A DNA stretch of 64,000 bases from Pseudarthrobacter cellobiosi. GTDB taxonomy: Bacteria > Actinomycetota > Actinomycetes > Actinomycetales > Micrococcaceae. This document shows positions 52,127 to 60,713 of this stretch, piece by piece (position 1 is the stretch's first letter; each line of letters opens with the position of its first letter). The notes under the pieces were generated by a model, which saw only the letters and a list, made by a program, of their open reading frames with translations, had not been told where the DNA came from and did no database searches. The stretch lies in the NCBI RefSeq assembly GCF_023913755.1, contig NZ_JAMXBJ010000047.1, positions 124,001 through 188,000 on the forward strand, read 5' to 3'. The position numbers and the translations under genes were made by a program.

Positions 52127-52227
52127 CGGTGCTGCCCCGCTTGAGCGGTGCGGGGCAGCGCCGCTCGTGCGGGGCAGGGCAGCTTGTATGGGGCAGGGCA
52201 GCTGATGCCGTGCCCGCTGATGCCGTG
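52127..52227. repeat. Short imperfect repeats, 52127-52227
   Basis: GTGCGGGGCAG occurs twice (with a GTATGGGGCAG variant), GGGGCAGGGCAGCT twice and GCTGATGCCGTG twice, in a row. It forms the noncoding space between the propeller gene and the convergent SRPBCC gene. Confidence 0.7.
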
Positions 52228-52281
52228 TACGACGGCGGGCGGCACCTTAGGTTCGACTCCGCCAGTCTGCGCCTCCGCCAG

Positions 52282-52920
52282 TCAGCGGTCGCCCAGGTTG
52301 CCGCCGAGCGGCGGGATCGTGCCGCCGTCGTCCGGTTTGTGGACGTTGCGTTCAGCCGCGCTGCGGATCTCGCCGTCGGTTGTTCCGTCTGACTCCCCCT
52401 CAAGATCCACCAGGGCGCCGGTCTGGTCGAACGGATGCGTGTACCGGTTGTACGCCGACGGCTCGCCTGTCGGGACGGATTCCCGCCACGCGCCCGTGGC
52501 ATGGCCCTCGTGTTCGATGAATTCCTTGAACTGCTTCAGGTCGTGCTCCGCCTGGCGGGCCACCAGGTGGAGCAGGTCGCCCACCTTCTCCACCATGCCT
52601 TCCGGCTGGTACTCCAGGGTGAGGGACAGCTGGGTTTTGTTGCCGCCGGCGTCGGAGAATTCCACGGCACCTGAGTTCGTGGCCCCATCCGTGGACGCCC
52701 ACTCAATCCTGCGGTCCGGGACTTGCTCCACGATGGTGGCTTCCCACTCCCGGCGGACCCCGGCGATGTGGGCCACCCACTTCAGGCGGTCGTCACTGAG
52801 CTGGGTCACGCTCTCCACGCCACCCATGAACTGCGGAAAATCCTCGAACTGGGTCCACTGGTTGTAGGCCGTACTGAGGGGAACATCGACCACAATCTGC
52901 TTCTCCACTTTGCTGCTCAC
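52282..52920 (-). CDS. SRPBCC (polyketide cyclase/START-like) family protein
   Basis: A 212-residue protein: an SRPBCC domain (1-145) with IVVDVPLSTAYNQWTQFEDF, PQFMGGVESV and EYQPEGMVEKVGD, then a charged, disordered tail. Such proteins bind hydrophobic ligands; the role is unknown. The ATG at 52920 is preceded by AAGGAGACGTTGTG on the minus strand. Confidence 0.83.
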   Translation of the reverse strand: MSSKVEKQIVVDVPLSTAYNQWTQFEDFPQFMGGVESVTQLSDDRLKWVAHIAGVRREWEATIVEQVPDRRIEWASTDGATNSGAVEFSDAGGNKTQLSLTLEYQPEGMVEKVGDLLHLVARQAEHDLKQFKEFIEHEGHATGAWRESVPTGEPSAYNRYTHPFDQTGALVDLEGESDGTTDGEIRSAAERNVHKPDDGGTIPPLGGNLGDR

Positions 52921-53007
52921 AACGTCTCCTTCGACTGGAACGGGCTGTATATAGTCAGTAGCCTTACCGTATCGCCGTCGGGGCGCGTGGGCCAGAGGGG
53001 AGGGCGG

Positions 53008-53142
53008 CTAGTCTTCGTCCGTGTCGGCGCCCTCGGCGGGTTCCTGCGAGTGCACGCGGATGTCGGTGGGATCCGCGGACTCGTCCCCTTCGGCCGGAGC
53101 TTCGCTGTGGATGCGCTGCGCCACTACTGGCTTTTCCTTCAT
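53008..53142 (-). CDS. 44-residue acidic protein with an internal repeat
   Basis: Small frame from ATG 53142, with GGGAG eight bases upstream, ending at TAG 53008. It reads MKEKPVVAQRIHSEAPAEGD, continues through ESADPTDIRVHSQEPAEGAD and ends TDED. The motif R-I/V-H-S-x-x-P-A-E-G-x-D occurs twice. Strongly acidic and probably disordered. No family recognised. It lies just upstream of the SRPBCC gene in the same direction. Confidence 0.5.
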   Translation of the reverse strand: MKEKPVVAQRIHSEAPAEGDESADPTDIRVHSQEPAEGADTDED

Positions 53143-53329
53143 GTCAACCGCTCCCGTGGTGTGTGGAATGTGCCTCAATCATCATTCAGCGCCTCCCGGA
53201 GCGGGGTGTCAATACCCTCTGTCCGCGGCTCGTGTTCTGTGCTGGACTGGGGAAGCGCTGTGCCCCGCTTCATCCTGTAAAAGCTCTACGCCCAGCCGGT
53301 CCTACCGGCTGTCGGGAAGGAACAATCTC

Positions 53330-53940
53330 ATGGCAACGCAGGAAATCGGATACTTCGTGGGGAGACTGGCAACCGGCTCCATTAACCGCACACTCGCCAA
53401 GGCCCTCATCAAGCTGGCCCCGGCGGACCTTGAATTCACCGAGATCCCTATTAAGGACCTGCCCCTCTACAGCTACGACTACGACGCCGATTTCCCGCCG
53501 GCAGGCCGCGCCCTCAAGGACGCGATCGAGGCCTCGGACGGCATCCTGTTTGTGTCCCCCGAATACAACCGATCCATTCCGGGGCGCTCAAAAACGCAAT
53601 CGACTGGGCGTTGCGGCCCTGGGGCACCAACTCGTTCGCGCGGAAACCCACCGGCATCATCGGAGCTTCGCCGGGCAGAATTGGTACGGCTGTGATGCAG
53701 TCCTCGATGCGTAGCGTGCTCAGCTTTCTGGACGCGCCCCAGCTGAACGCCCCGGAGGTCTACATCCACTTCAAGCCGGAAGCCTTCTCTGCCGAGGGCG
53801 AGGTGCGGGATGAGGGCACGGCCAAGTTCCTGCGGCACTACATGGAGGAATACGGCGCCTTCGTGGAGCGAGTGGTGGCGGCAAACGCACCGGGCCACAT
53901 CGGCGATCTGGTGCCGGACCCGGACAAGTTGTCACGGTAA
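53330..53940 (+). pseudogene. NADPH-dependent FMN reductase with frameshift
   Basis: Flavodoxin-fold reductase. From ATG 53330 it reads GYFVGRLATGSINRTLAKAL and FVSPEYNRSIPG, then loses frame at about 53581-53584. The family sequence resumes as ALKNAIDWALRPWGTNSFAR, with FARKPTGIIGASPGRIGTAV, up to the stop at 53940. The run GGGG at the break needs one more base. Restored length is about 203 residues. Confidence 0.85.
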
Positions 53941-53945
53941 GCGGG

Positions 53946-54419
53946 TCAGTCCAGGGGTAGGGTTACCGTTACGGTGGTGCCCTGCCCTGGCTTCGAACAG
54001 ACGCTGACGGTGCCGCCGGCCTCATGGATAGCCACGGACATCAGCCGCAGCCCGTAGCCGTGGTTCTTGCCGCTTAGGGCGAGGTCGCAGTCAAAGCCCG
54101 TGCCGTCGTCGGACACCACAAGACGGATGCCGTGGCCAACCGCGGATAACTGGACGGTGAGCTCGGCGGCGTCGGAGTACTTGAAGGCGTTGCTCAGCGC
54201 TTCGCGCGCCGACTGGTAGAGGAGGGAAGCGCAGTCCGCCGGGATCTCGATGCCCCAGTGCGGAGTATCCCAGCGGACTGCTGTTCCTTGCTGACGGAGA
54301 GGCCCGGTCAACCGGTCAATGCAACCGGCCAGCCCCAAGGTGTGGAAGTCGAGCGGGTGGTGATCAGTGATCACTCCTCCCACCGCGACTACCTCGCCCA
54401 GAGCTGATTCGTTCCCCAT
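53946..54419 (-). CDS. Stand-alone histidine-kinase-like ATPase domain
   Basis: A 157-residue protein containing only the C-terminal half of a NarX/DesK-type sensor kinase: DHHPLDFHTLGLAGCIDRL, N-box ALSNAFKYSDA, G1 VVSDDGTGFD, G2 HGYGLRLMSV and G3-like GQGTTVTVTLP. The sensor part and the phospho-accepting His helix are absent. The ATG at 54419 has AGGAAG upstream. Either a truncated kinase or an ATPase working in trans. Confidence 0.72.
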   Translation of the reverse strand: MGNESALGEVVAVGGVITDHHPLDFHTLGLAGCIDRLTGPLRQQGTAVRWDTPHWGIEIPADCASLLYQSAREALSNAFKYSDAAELTVQLSAVGHGIRLVVSDDGTGFDCDLALSGKNHGYGLRLMSVAIHEAGGTVSVCSKPGQGTTVTVTLPLD

Positions 54420-54511
54420 GAATCTTCCTGCTTCCCCGCCGTTTTCTGTGGTGATGGGTCCAGCCTGAACCGCCAACTGCATGGGTTGCCAAGGGTTGGC
54501 TCAAGTTTGGA

Positions 54512-55408
54512 TCAATTTTCCGCGGAGCCTGCGGTGATCTGTCCCATGGGCACCGGTGGACGCCGCCCGGCCCCGGCGGTCAGGGCTGCATTGGCCGCTG
54601 CGATCAGGAAAATGCCGGCCCACTGCACAACACCCAGGGCTTCATCCAGAGCCAGAGCCCCCACCAAAGCCGCGAAAACGGGGTTGATGCTCATCAGAAC
54701 GCCGAACAGGCTGGTGGGGATGCGGCGCAGGGTGATCACGTCCGCGACGTACGGGACCACGGACGCGAGGACTCCGGCGCCTGCTGCGCAGAGGATAGTG
54801 AACGCGTCGGGCTGGTGGTTGATGAACGTCATCAGCCCCACGGGGAGGAAGAGCGCGGCCGACAGGCCGGTGGCGGCAGCCGTCCCCTGGATGCCCGGGA
54901 TCCGCTTGCCCACTGTCCTGTTCAGGAGAATGTAGGCGGCCCAGCTGCAGGCGGCCACCAGTCCCAGGCCGATGCCCACGTAGTCCGTGGACGCCTCGGG
55001 CTGGGTGATGGCCACAACCCCTCCAGCGGCCAGGAGGGCGCAGGCGGCGCTCGCTTTGGTCCGTGAACCGATCAGGGCGAGGGCCAGGGGGCCCAGGAAT
55101 TCGAGAGTCACCGCGAGGCCCAGCCCGATGCGCTCCACCGCCGCGTACAGGGAGAGGTTCATCGTCCCGAACACCAGCGCCAACAGCAGAACGGGCCACC
55201 ATTGGTGGCGCGTGAAGGAGACGATGCGGGGCCGGACAAGGGGCAGCAGCACCGCCGCGGCAATGAGCTGACGCGCTGCGACTACGCCCACCGGGCCGAT
55301 TGCGGGGAAGGCCAGTGAACCGCTGGCCGCACCCAGCTGGTTTGAGAGCGCGCTCGCAACGAGGATGGCGCCGGCCCGGCCTCGGCCGGCAGATAATATG
55401 TTATCCAT
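54512..55408 (-). CDS. EamA/RhtA-family metabolite exporter
   Basis: A 298-residue drug/metabolite transporter with ten helices and two EamA halves; VERIGLGLAVTLEFLGPLAL and SINPVFAALVGALALDE are typical of RhtA-like threonine/homoserine exporters. The ATG at 55408 begins MDNILSAGRG. It is divergent from a LysR gene that probably controls it. Confidence 0.88.
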   Translation of the reverse strand: MDNILSAGRGRAGAILVASALSNQLGAASGSLAFPAIGPVGVVAARQLIAAAVLLPLVRPRIVSFTRHQWWPVLLLALVFGTMNLSLYAAVERIGLGLAVTLEFLGPLALALIGSRTKASAACALLAAGGVVAITQPEASTDYVGIGLGLVAACSWAAYILLNRTVGKRIPGIQGTAAATGLSAALFLPVGLMTFINHQPDAFTILCAAGAGVLASVVPYVADVITLRRIPTSLFGVLMSINPVFAALVGALALDEALGVVQWAGIFLIAAANAALTAGAGRRPPVPMGQITAGSAEN

Positions 55409-55453
55409 CCTTGGAGTGTGGGGCCGTGCGGGCATGCGCCAAAATGCATAGAC

Positions 55454-55492
55454 AGGCGATCTTATGCGTCCAGCGTATGAATAGAATCGCCT
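55454..55492. promoter_or_regulatory. Inverted repeat between the EamA and LysR genes
   Basis: AGGCGAT (55454-55460) and ATCGCCT (55486-55492) form a 7-bp inverted repeat 25 bases apart, ending right at the LysR start. The position suits autoregulation by the LysR protein. Confidence 0.4.
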
Positions 55493-55493
55493 C

Positions 55494-56345
55494 ATGAACA
55501 TGGAGCTGCGGCACCTGCGTTGCCTGGTTGCAGTGGCCGAAGCGGGCACGTTTACTGACGCCGCCATTGAGCTGGGCATCTCGCAGGCGGCGGTGTCGCG
55601 CAATATCGCTGCGCTGGAGCGCGCTTTGGGGGTCCGCCTGATGCACCGCACCACCAGGAGCATTGAGTTCACCGCCGCCGGCGACCGGACCGTCCGGCAT
55701 GCCCGCCGCGTTCTCTCGATTCTGGAGGCCATCCAGCAGGAGGCGGCCGACGGCGGCGGCACCGTCCGGATCGGCTACGCCTGGTCCGCCCTGGGCAGGC
55801 ACACCACGGAGTTCCAGCGCAGGTGGGCTGACGCGTTTCCAAACACCGAGCTGCGCCTCATCCGGACCAACACCCCGACGGCGGGACTGGCGGAAGGAAC
55901 CAGCGACCTCGCCATCCTGCGGAGGGTCCCTGACACAGCGGCCATCAGCCTTGTCCTCATCGGGCTGGAGAAACGCTTCTGCGCCATGGCGGCGGATGAC
56001 GCCCTTGCCGGAAAGCGAAGCATCACCCTTGCCGAAGCCGCGACCAAACCGATTGCCCTGGACCGGCGCACCGGAAGCACGCGCCTGGACCTGTGGCCGG
56101 AAGGCCGGCAGCCGCAGCGCACCATCGCCACGGACGACGTCGACGACTGGCTGACGGTGATCGGCAGCGGCAAAGCGCGGGGCATCACGGCAGAATCAAC
56201 CGCGCACCAGTACCGGCGCAAGGGTGTTGTGTACCGGCATGTGCGGGATGCCGCCTCGGTCCCCGTTTACGTCGCCTGGTCCAAGACGGACCCGCCCGTG
56301 GGTTTCCAGGGCGTCGTCGAGCTGCTCGCGGCGCTCTATTCCTGA
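55494..56345 (+). CDS. LysR-family transcriptional regulator
   Basis: A 283-residue LysR protein with an N-terminal winged helix (1-62, LRHLRCLVAVAEAGTFTDAA, then QAAVSRNIAALERALGVRL) and a substrate-binding domain. The start is ATG 55494, or ATG 55500 two codons later. Divergent from the EamA exporter, so it likely responds to the exported metabolite. Confidence 0.92.
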   Translation: MNMELRHLRCLVAVAEAGTFTDAAIELGISQAAVSRNIAALERALGVRLMHRTTRSIEFTAAGDRTVRHARRVLSILEAIQQEAADGGGTVRIGYAWSALGRHTTEFQRRWADAFPNTELRLIRTNTPTAGLAEGTSDLAILRRVPDTAAISLVLIGLEKRFCAMAADDALAGKRSITLAEAATKPIALDRRTGSTRLDLWPEGRQPQRTIATDDVDDWLTVIGSGKARGITAESTAHQYRRKGVVYRHVRDAASVPVYVAWSKTDPPVGFQGVVELLAALYS

Positions 56346-56477
56346 CCCGGCCGGCGGGCGGGATCCGTTCGTTATCCCCGCAACGGTTCGGTGCCAATCG
56401 GGCCGCCGTTGGATCCTTGTGCGGCCGGCAGCATGACAATTTAAGGACCAACAAGGTCAGGCCCAAAGGAGGGTGTG

Positions 56478-57227
56478 ATGCGCAGTCCGGCCACGCGAAG
56501 CGCGGCAATTCCCCTAGCTATTCTGATGGCGGTGCTGCTGGCGGGGTGCGGCCCGCAGGCAGGACCAACGGCGACGGCAAGTCCCAGCCCCACCGTCACC
56601 TCCGCGGCCACCGGAACTACCACTGCCGTGCCAACGACGACAGTCTCGCCGAGCGCCACCGGCACCGCACCGGCGTCGGCCGCCTGGTCCAGCTACACCA
56701 CGGCAGACGGCCAACTGACGTTCGAACACCCGGCCGCGTGGAGCGTCCGGGACCCGGCCGGCGAACTGCCGGAGGGCGGCGGCGCCTTCGCCGAGGTGAC
56801 CAACCAGGCAGGCAAGCCGCTGGCGACGCTCCGGACCAACATGGCCACCGGGTCCATGTGCCTGGAGCGGTTCCCGTACGAGGTGCTGGAGTCTGAAGAA
56901 TTGCCGCTGCTTGCGCAGGGCGGCGCGGCGCCCTGGTTTGTTTTTGAGACCCGCGGCAACGACGCTGCGCCGGGTCCGGCCAACACGCCGGCCGCGGCCT
57001 ACGGCATCGCGTGGGCGGCGCCCACGGGCGACTCGGCGTGCGCCATCTTCCACTTCTTCACCTGGCCACCCACCGCAGCGATGTTCGGTGCGTTCTACAA
57101 CCCTGGGAACAACGTGACGCCAGGGGCCGAGTCCCTGCCGTATCTGGAGCAGGCCAAGAAGTACGCGGAGACTGCGGAGTACCGGGACATCAAGCGGATG
57201 ATCACCTCATTGCGGCCAGCGGATTAG
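56478..57227 (+). CDS. Secreted lipoprotein of unknown function
   Basis: A 249-residue lipoprotein: hydrophobic signal, lipobox LLAGC, a Thr/Ser/Pro-rich linker of about 45 residues, then a globular part (YTTADGQLTFEHPAAWSVRD). The latter resembles PsbP/LpqN-like surface domains. The ATG at 56478 suits AAAGGAGGG better than the GTG one codon earlier. Confidence 0.78.
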   Translation: MRSPATRSAAIPLAILMAVLLAGCGPQAGPTATASPSPTVTSAATGTTTAVPTTTVSPSATGTAPASAAWSSYTTADGQLTFEHPAAWSVRDPAGELPEGGGAFAEVTNQAGKPLATLRTNMATGSMCLERFPYEVLESEELPLLAQGGAAPWFVFETRGNDAAPGPANTPAAAYGIAWAAPTGDSACAIFHFFTWPPTAAMFGAFYNPGNNVTPGAESLPYLEQAKKYAETAEYRDIKRMITSLRPAD

Positions 57228-57319
57228 GCGCCTGGGGTTAGGCTGCCCGGCTCGATGCGGGCCGGCTCAAGGTTCACACAAGATTTGGGCGAGACAGCGT
57301 TTTCCGTCCTTGCGTCCGG

Positions 57320-57406
57320 GTAGATTCGATAGATTGATCCCGGTTTCGGGCCCCCCACCGAAACCCGGAAGCCCCCGCGCTCGAGTCCAACTCGCGTGGG
57401 GGCTTC
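57320..57406 (+). ncRNA. Candidate structured RNA, two hairpins with a six-C loop
   Basis: Hairpin 1: GGTTTCGG (57342-57349) with CCGAAACC (57358-57365), loop GCCCCCCA. Hairpin 2: GAAGCCCCC (57368-57376) with GGGGGCTTC (57398-57406), resembling a terminator. Two TAGATT boxes lie just upstream (about 57321-57336). Loops with six C residues recall the actinobacterial 6C RNA, but only one loop has the run. It could simply be a terminator for the lipoprotein gene, 110-180 bases away. Confidence 0.35.
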
Positions 57407-57490
57407 CAACCAAAAACCAAAAAGGGGGGGACGACGGCGAGACCGCGGATGGGAACCACCAGTCAGGCAGCAGAGCCTATCGGTGCGTCC

Positions 57491-58801
57491 TCAGTTGCGC
57501 GGTTTCGTCAGGGCAGAGACCCGGCCCGTGCCGTCGTAGCCACCTGCCGGGGACTTGAGCCCGTAGATGCTGCCAACGGTGGGCGCGACGTCGATGGTCC
57601 GGGCAGCCTCGGAGGACACCGATCCTTTCACTACCAGCGGGCTGCCGCCTGATATGAAGAAGGGAATGGGCTCTGTGGCGGGGTGACCGTGGTTGCCAGG
57701 GATCGGGTTGGACGCGACGTACGGGTCGGAGAAGCGCCAGCCCGCCCGGCAGTAGGCCACCAGGTCTCCGGCCTCGTGGCCCAGCCGCAGGTCCGCCGGC
57801 TTGTTGACCGAGAGCACGCCCTCATGCGATCTGACCAGCTGTTCGACGGCGGCCAGTCCGGCCATGCGGTCCGGTTCGGGGCCGGTCCAGTAGAGCAGGT
57901 CCGCGCCGCCGTTCTGGGCAATCGTGATGTTCGACTGCAGCTCCGGACGGGACTGGAGGATGAGGTTGATCGAGATGAGGTTGCTGGGGATGGACCAGTC
58001 CATGGAATGGTCGGCAAGCACCATCACCACGCTGGAGTCCCATTTGCCGGCGTTCTTGAGGTGGTCGATGAAACGCCCTACCTGCAGGTCTGTTTCCGCC
58101 AGGGCAGCCTCGCGCGCCGCCCGCAGCGTTGTTCCGGAAACGTCTGAGTGGCCTACGCGGTCGATGTCGCCCAAATTGGTGAACACAAAGTCCGGGTCCG
58201 GCCCGCTCACCATGGCCAGCAGGGCGTCCATGGTGGCGGCGTCGGGCGCGTGGCCGGTCACCGGAAGCACCGGCTGGGGTTCCCACCGGTAGCTGGCGCG
58301 GGCACCGAAGATGCCGTAAAGGTACTTCTTGCTAAGCACGGAGCCGGTCGTCAGGCCGAGCTCCTGCAGCCGCTCCAGGAGGGTCGGGAAGTGCAGGTCC
58401 GTGGACCGGTCGAGGTCGCGGACAACGCCGTCGGTCCGGTCGAAGATGGAGTTGGCTGGCACGCCCGAGCGGTCCGGGCGGACACCCGTCATCATCATGG
58501 CGTGGTTGGGGATGGTCTCCATCACCGGAAGCGAACGTGCCGCGGGGAAATTGGTGCCTGCATCGCGCAGTGCAGCCAGCCTCGGAGTCAGTGCGGGCGT
58601 AATCTCATCGGGCCGGCAGCCGTCCACCACCAGCACGTAGCTTCGCGTTCGTCCAGCGGCGGGGGCAGCCCAGGCGGTGCCCTGTGCCGCTGAAAGGACG
58701 ACGGCGGCCCCGCCGGCGGCGGCGATTTGCAGGAACTGCCGGCGTCCCGGCGTCGGAAGTCTGCTGCTGGCGGGCGTGCCCTGCTGCGGTGAACGGCTCA
58801 C
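57491..58801 (-). CDS. Tat-exported alkaline-phosphatase-superfamily phosphodiesterase
   Basis: A 436-residue protein with a twin-arginine signal (GRRQFLQIAAAGGAAVV, cleavage near AWAAPA). The enzyme part is of the nucleotide pyrophosphatase/phosphodiesterase type: YVLVVDGCRPDEI with the metal-binding Asp, VMETIPNHAMMMTG with a Thr at the nucleophile site, DIDRVGHSD and VMVLADHSMDW with the Asp/His metal ligands, and GNHGHP. It is coupled by ATGA to the phoD gene upstream. Likely releases phosphate from organic esters outside the membrane. Confidence 0.87.
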   Translation of the reverse strand: MSRSPQQGTPASSRLPTPGRRQFLQIAAAGGAAVVLSAAQGTAWAAPAAGRTRSYVLVVDGCRPDEITPALTPRLAALRDAGTNFPAARSLPVMETIPNHAMMMTGVRPDRSGVPANSIFDRTDGVVRDLDRSTDLHFPTLLERLQELGLTTGSVLSKKYLYGIFGARASYRWEPQPVLPVTGHAPDAATMDALLAMVSGPDPDFVFTNLGDIDRVGHSDVSGTTLRAAREAALAETDLQVGRFIDHLKNAGKWDSSVVMVLADHSMDWSIPSNLISINLILQSRPELQSNITIAQNGGADLLYWTGPEPDRMAGLAAVEQLVRSHEGVLSVNKPADLRLGHEAGDLVAYCRAGWRFSDPYVASNPIPGNHGHPATEPIPFFISGGSPLVVKGSVSSEAARTIDVAPTVGSIYGLKSPAGGYDGTGRVSALTKPRN

Positions 58802-60441
58802 TGGAGTCCTCCCTGCGTCGGGGTGACTTTGCCGGAGTTGGCCTGGACGTTGAATGATGTGGACAGCGTGGCTCCTGAGCTGGCGGAGGTGCGTTCAGCG
58901 AGGACGTACCAGTCCATCCGAACGCCGGCGGCTGTTACGTCCAGGACGGAGTAGCCGTGAGAGTCGAAGTCCAGGTACTTCACGTGCGGGTTGGCCGCCT
59001 TGATGGCGTTCTCGACGCCGACGGATCCGGTCCGGGGCGGAACGTTCAGGATGTCGTCGAGGTTGTCGCTCGTGACGGAAGTGCAGACGAGTTCCGCGGC
59101 CACGGAATCGCCGGTGGCCGGGTAGCTGGCCGGATCCGCGGGGATGTCGCAGGCCCAGCCGGAGTGGATGTCGCCGGTGAGGAACACAGTGTCCTTGACG
59201 GCGTTATCCCGCAGGTGGCGGACCACGCGGTTGCGGTCCGCCTCGTAGCCGTCCCATTGGTCCACGTTATAAGGCACGCCGCTGATGCTCGTCCCGCCCA
59301 TCAGCTTCTGCACACCGGCCAGCTCTGCGGTGTTCAGGGTCGAGGGAACGCGGACGGGCGCAATCATGACGGGATTGCCCACCAGCTTCCATTGCGGGCC
59401 TGTGGACTTGAGGTTGCCCAGCAGCCACTCCATCTGTGCGGCGCCGGTGATAGTGCGGGCGGGGCTGCTGACGGAGGGATCCGCACCGCTGGCGGCCTGC
59501 TGGTCACGGTAGGAGCGCAGGTCCAGCATGGACAGGCTGGCCAGGGAGCCGAAGTCCAGGCGGCGGTACAGTTGGCCCCCCGGCTCATAGCGCACGGGCA
59601 TCCACTCGGCGTACGCCTGGTGCGCGGCGGCGATCCGTTCGCTCCACGCGCCTTCGGTGCCCTCGGTGTGGTTTTCGGCGCCGCCCTTCCAGGTGTCGTT
59701 GGCCGATTCATGGTCATCCCAGGTCACGACGAACGGGGCGGCGGCGTGCAGGGCTTGCAGGTCAGGGTCGGTTTTGTACTGGGCGTGACGGCGCCGGTAG
59801 TGCGCCAGCTGTGTCATTTCGTGGGCGGGTTCGTGGGGGCGGACGACGACGTTGCGCGCCTGGTATTCGCCGGGCCCGTATTCGTAGAGGTAGTCGCCGA
59901 GGTGAAGCACGGCGTCGAGGTCGCCGCGCGCGGCGAGATGGCGGTAGGACGAAAAGTAGCCCGCCTGCCAGTTGGCGCACGACACGACGCCGAACTTCAG
60001 CCGGTCCACGGCCGCACCCGCTGCCGGGGCGGTGCGCGTACGGCCCGCTGGCGATACGGCCTGTCCCAGCTTGAAGCGATACCAGTAGTTGGTGGCGGGG
60101 GCCAGCCGGCCCGCGACGACCTTGACCGTATGGTCCCGGGCCGCGCCGGTGGCGGCAGTACCCCTGGCCACGATCTTCTTGAAGCCAGCGTCCGCAGCGA
60201 TTTCCCAGCCGACGGACACATCCGGGCCCAGCCCGGTGCCTGGCAGCGCTGCGGGCGCTGGCGTCACGCGGGTCCAAAGCAGCACGCTGTCCGCCATCGG
60301 GTCTCCCGAGGCGACCCCGTGGCAGAAGACGCCGCCCTGGGAGGCGGAAAAGCCACTTGCTGCGGTGCTGGAGACCATGGCCCCAGCCACGGCAGCAACC
60401 CCTGCTGAGCGCAGAACTTGACGACGAGTAAAGTTAGTCAT
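58798..60441 (-). CDS. phoD: Alkaline phosphatase D (PhoD family)
   Basis: A 547-residue phosphodiesterase/phosphatase with a Tat signal (TRRQVLRSAG). PhoD features are FCHGVASGDPMADSVLLWTR (N-terminal domain), FGVVSCANWQAGYFSSYRHL, VLHLGDYLYEYG, VTWDDHESANDTW and FLTGDIHSGWACD, which supply the Asp, His and Cys ligands of the iron-calcium centre. The ATG at 60441 is used; the codons up to 60465 lack homology. A PHO-box-like repeat lies upstream. Confidence 0.94.
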   Translation of the reverse strand: MTNFTRRQVLRSAGVAAVAGAMVSSTAASGFSASQGGVFCHGVASGDPMADSVLLWTRVTPAPAALPGTGLGPDVSVGWEIAADAGFKKIVARGTAATGAARDHTVKVVAGRLAPATNYWYRFKLGQAVSPAGRTRTAPAAGAAVDRLKFGVVSCANWQAGYFSSYRHLAARGDLDAVLHLGDYLYEYGPGEYQARNVVVRPHEPAHEMTQLAHYRRRHAQYKTDPDLQALHAAAPFVVTWDDHESANDTWKGGAENHTEGTEGAWSERIAAAHQAYAEWMPVRYEPGGQLYRRLDFGSLASLSMLDLRSYRDQQAASGADPSVSSPARTITGAAQMEWLLGNLKSTGPQWKLVGNPVMIAPVRVPSTLNTAELAGVQKLMGGTSISGVPYNVDQWDGYEADRNRVVRHLRDNAVKDTVFLTGDIHSGWACDIPADPASYPATGDSVAAELVCTSVTSDNLDDILNVPPRTGSVGVENAIKAANPHVKYLDFDSHGYSVLDVTAAGVRMDWYVLAERTSASSGATLSTSFNVQANSGKVTPTQGGLQ

Positions 60442-60503
60442 GCCTTCCAGTATCCGCACGCTCAAAGGGTCAAGGGGCGGCTTTTTGACGTGGTTAGCCA
60501 GAC

Positions 60504-60525
60504 GTTCACCCAGTGTTTTCCGTGG
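60504..60525. promoter_or_regulatory. PHO-box-like direct repeat upstream of phoD
   Basis: GTTCACCCAGT (60504-60514) is followed directly by GTTTTCCGTGG (60515-60525), two 11-base units. The first matches the PhoP box unit of Actinobacteria well, the second partly. It lies about 65 bases upstream of phoD, on the opposite strand. Confidence 0.45.
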
Positions 60526-60638
60526 CGCAGTCCGTATCCTGGCTTAGCCAGCGCTAGGGAAGCGAGAGGTTCTTCGCGCACATCCCCTCGCTGGTTGGCA
60601 TCCGCAGTGGATTGACGAGGCCCGCCGTGCCGGCCCAG

Positions 60639-60710
60639 TCACTGGCCCAGGGACTTCAATCCACTGGCGCATACGCAGGACCGGCGAATGATGAGCTCTG
60701 CGGGGAACAG
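60639..60710 (-). pseudogene. Possible C-terminal scrap of a LacI regulator
   Basis: A 23-codon frame on the minus strand, starting LFPAELIIRRSC and ending at TGA 60639-60641, resembles the end of LacI-family regulators (LPAELIVR). A stop lies directly upstream. It is short, so chance likeness is possible. Confidence 0.3.
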
Positions 60711-60713
60711 TTA

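Noticed and set aside
58957-60408. 483-codon plus-strand frame opposite phoD
   Set aside because: Shadow frame; PhoD motifs on the other strand are unambiguous.
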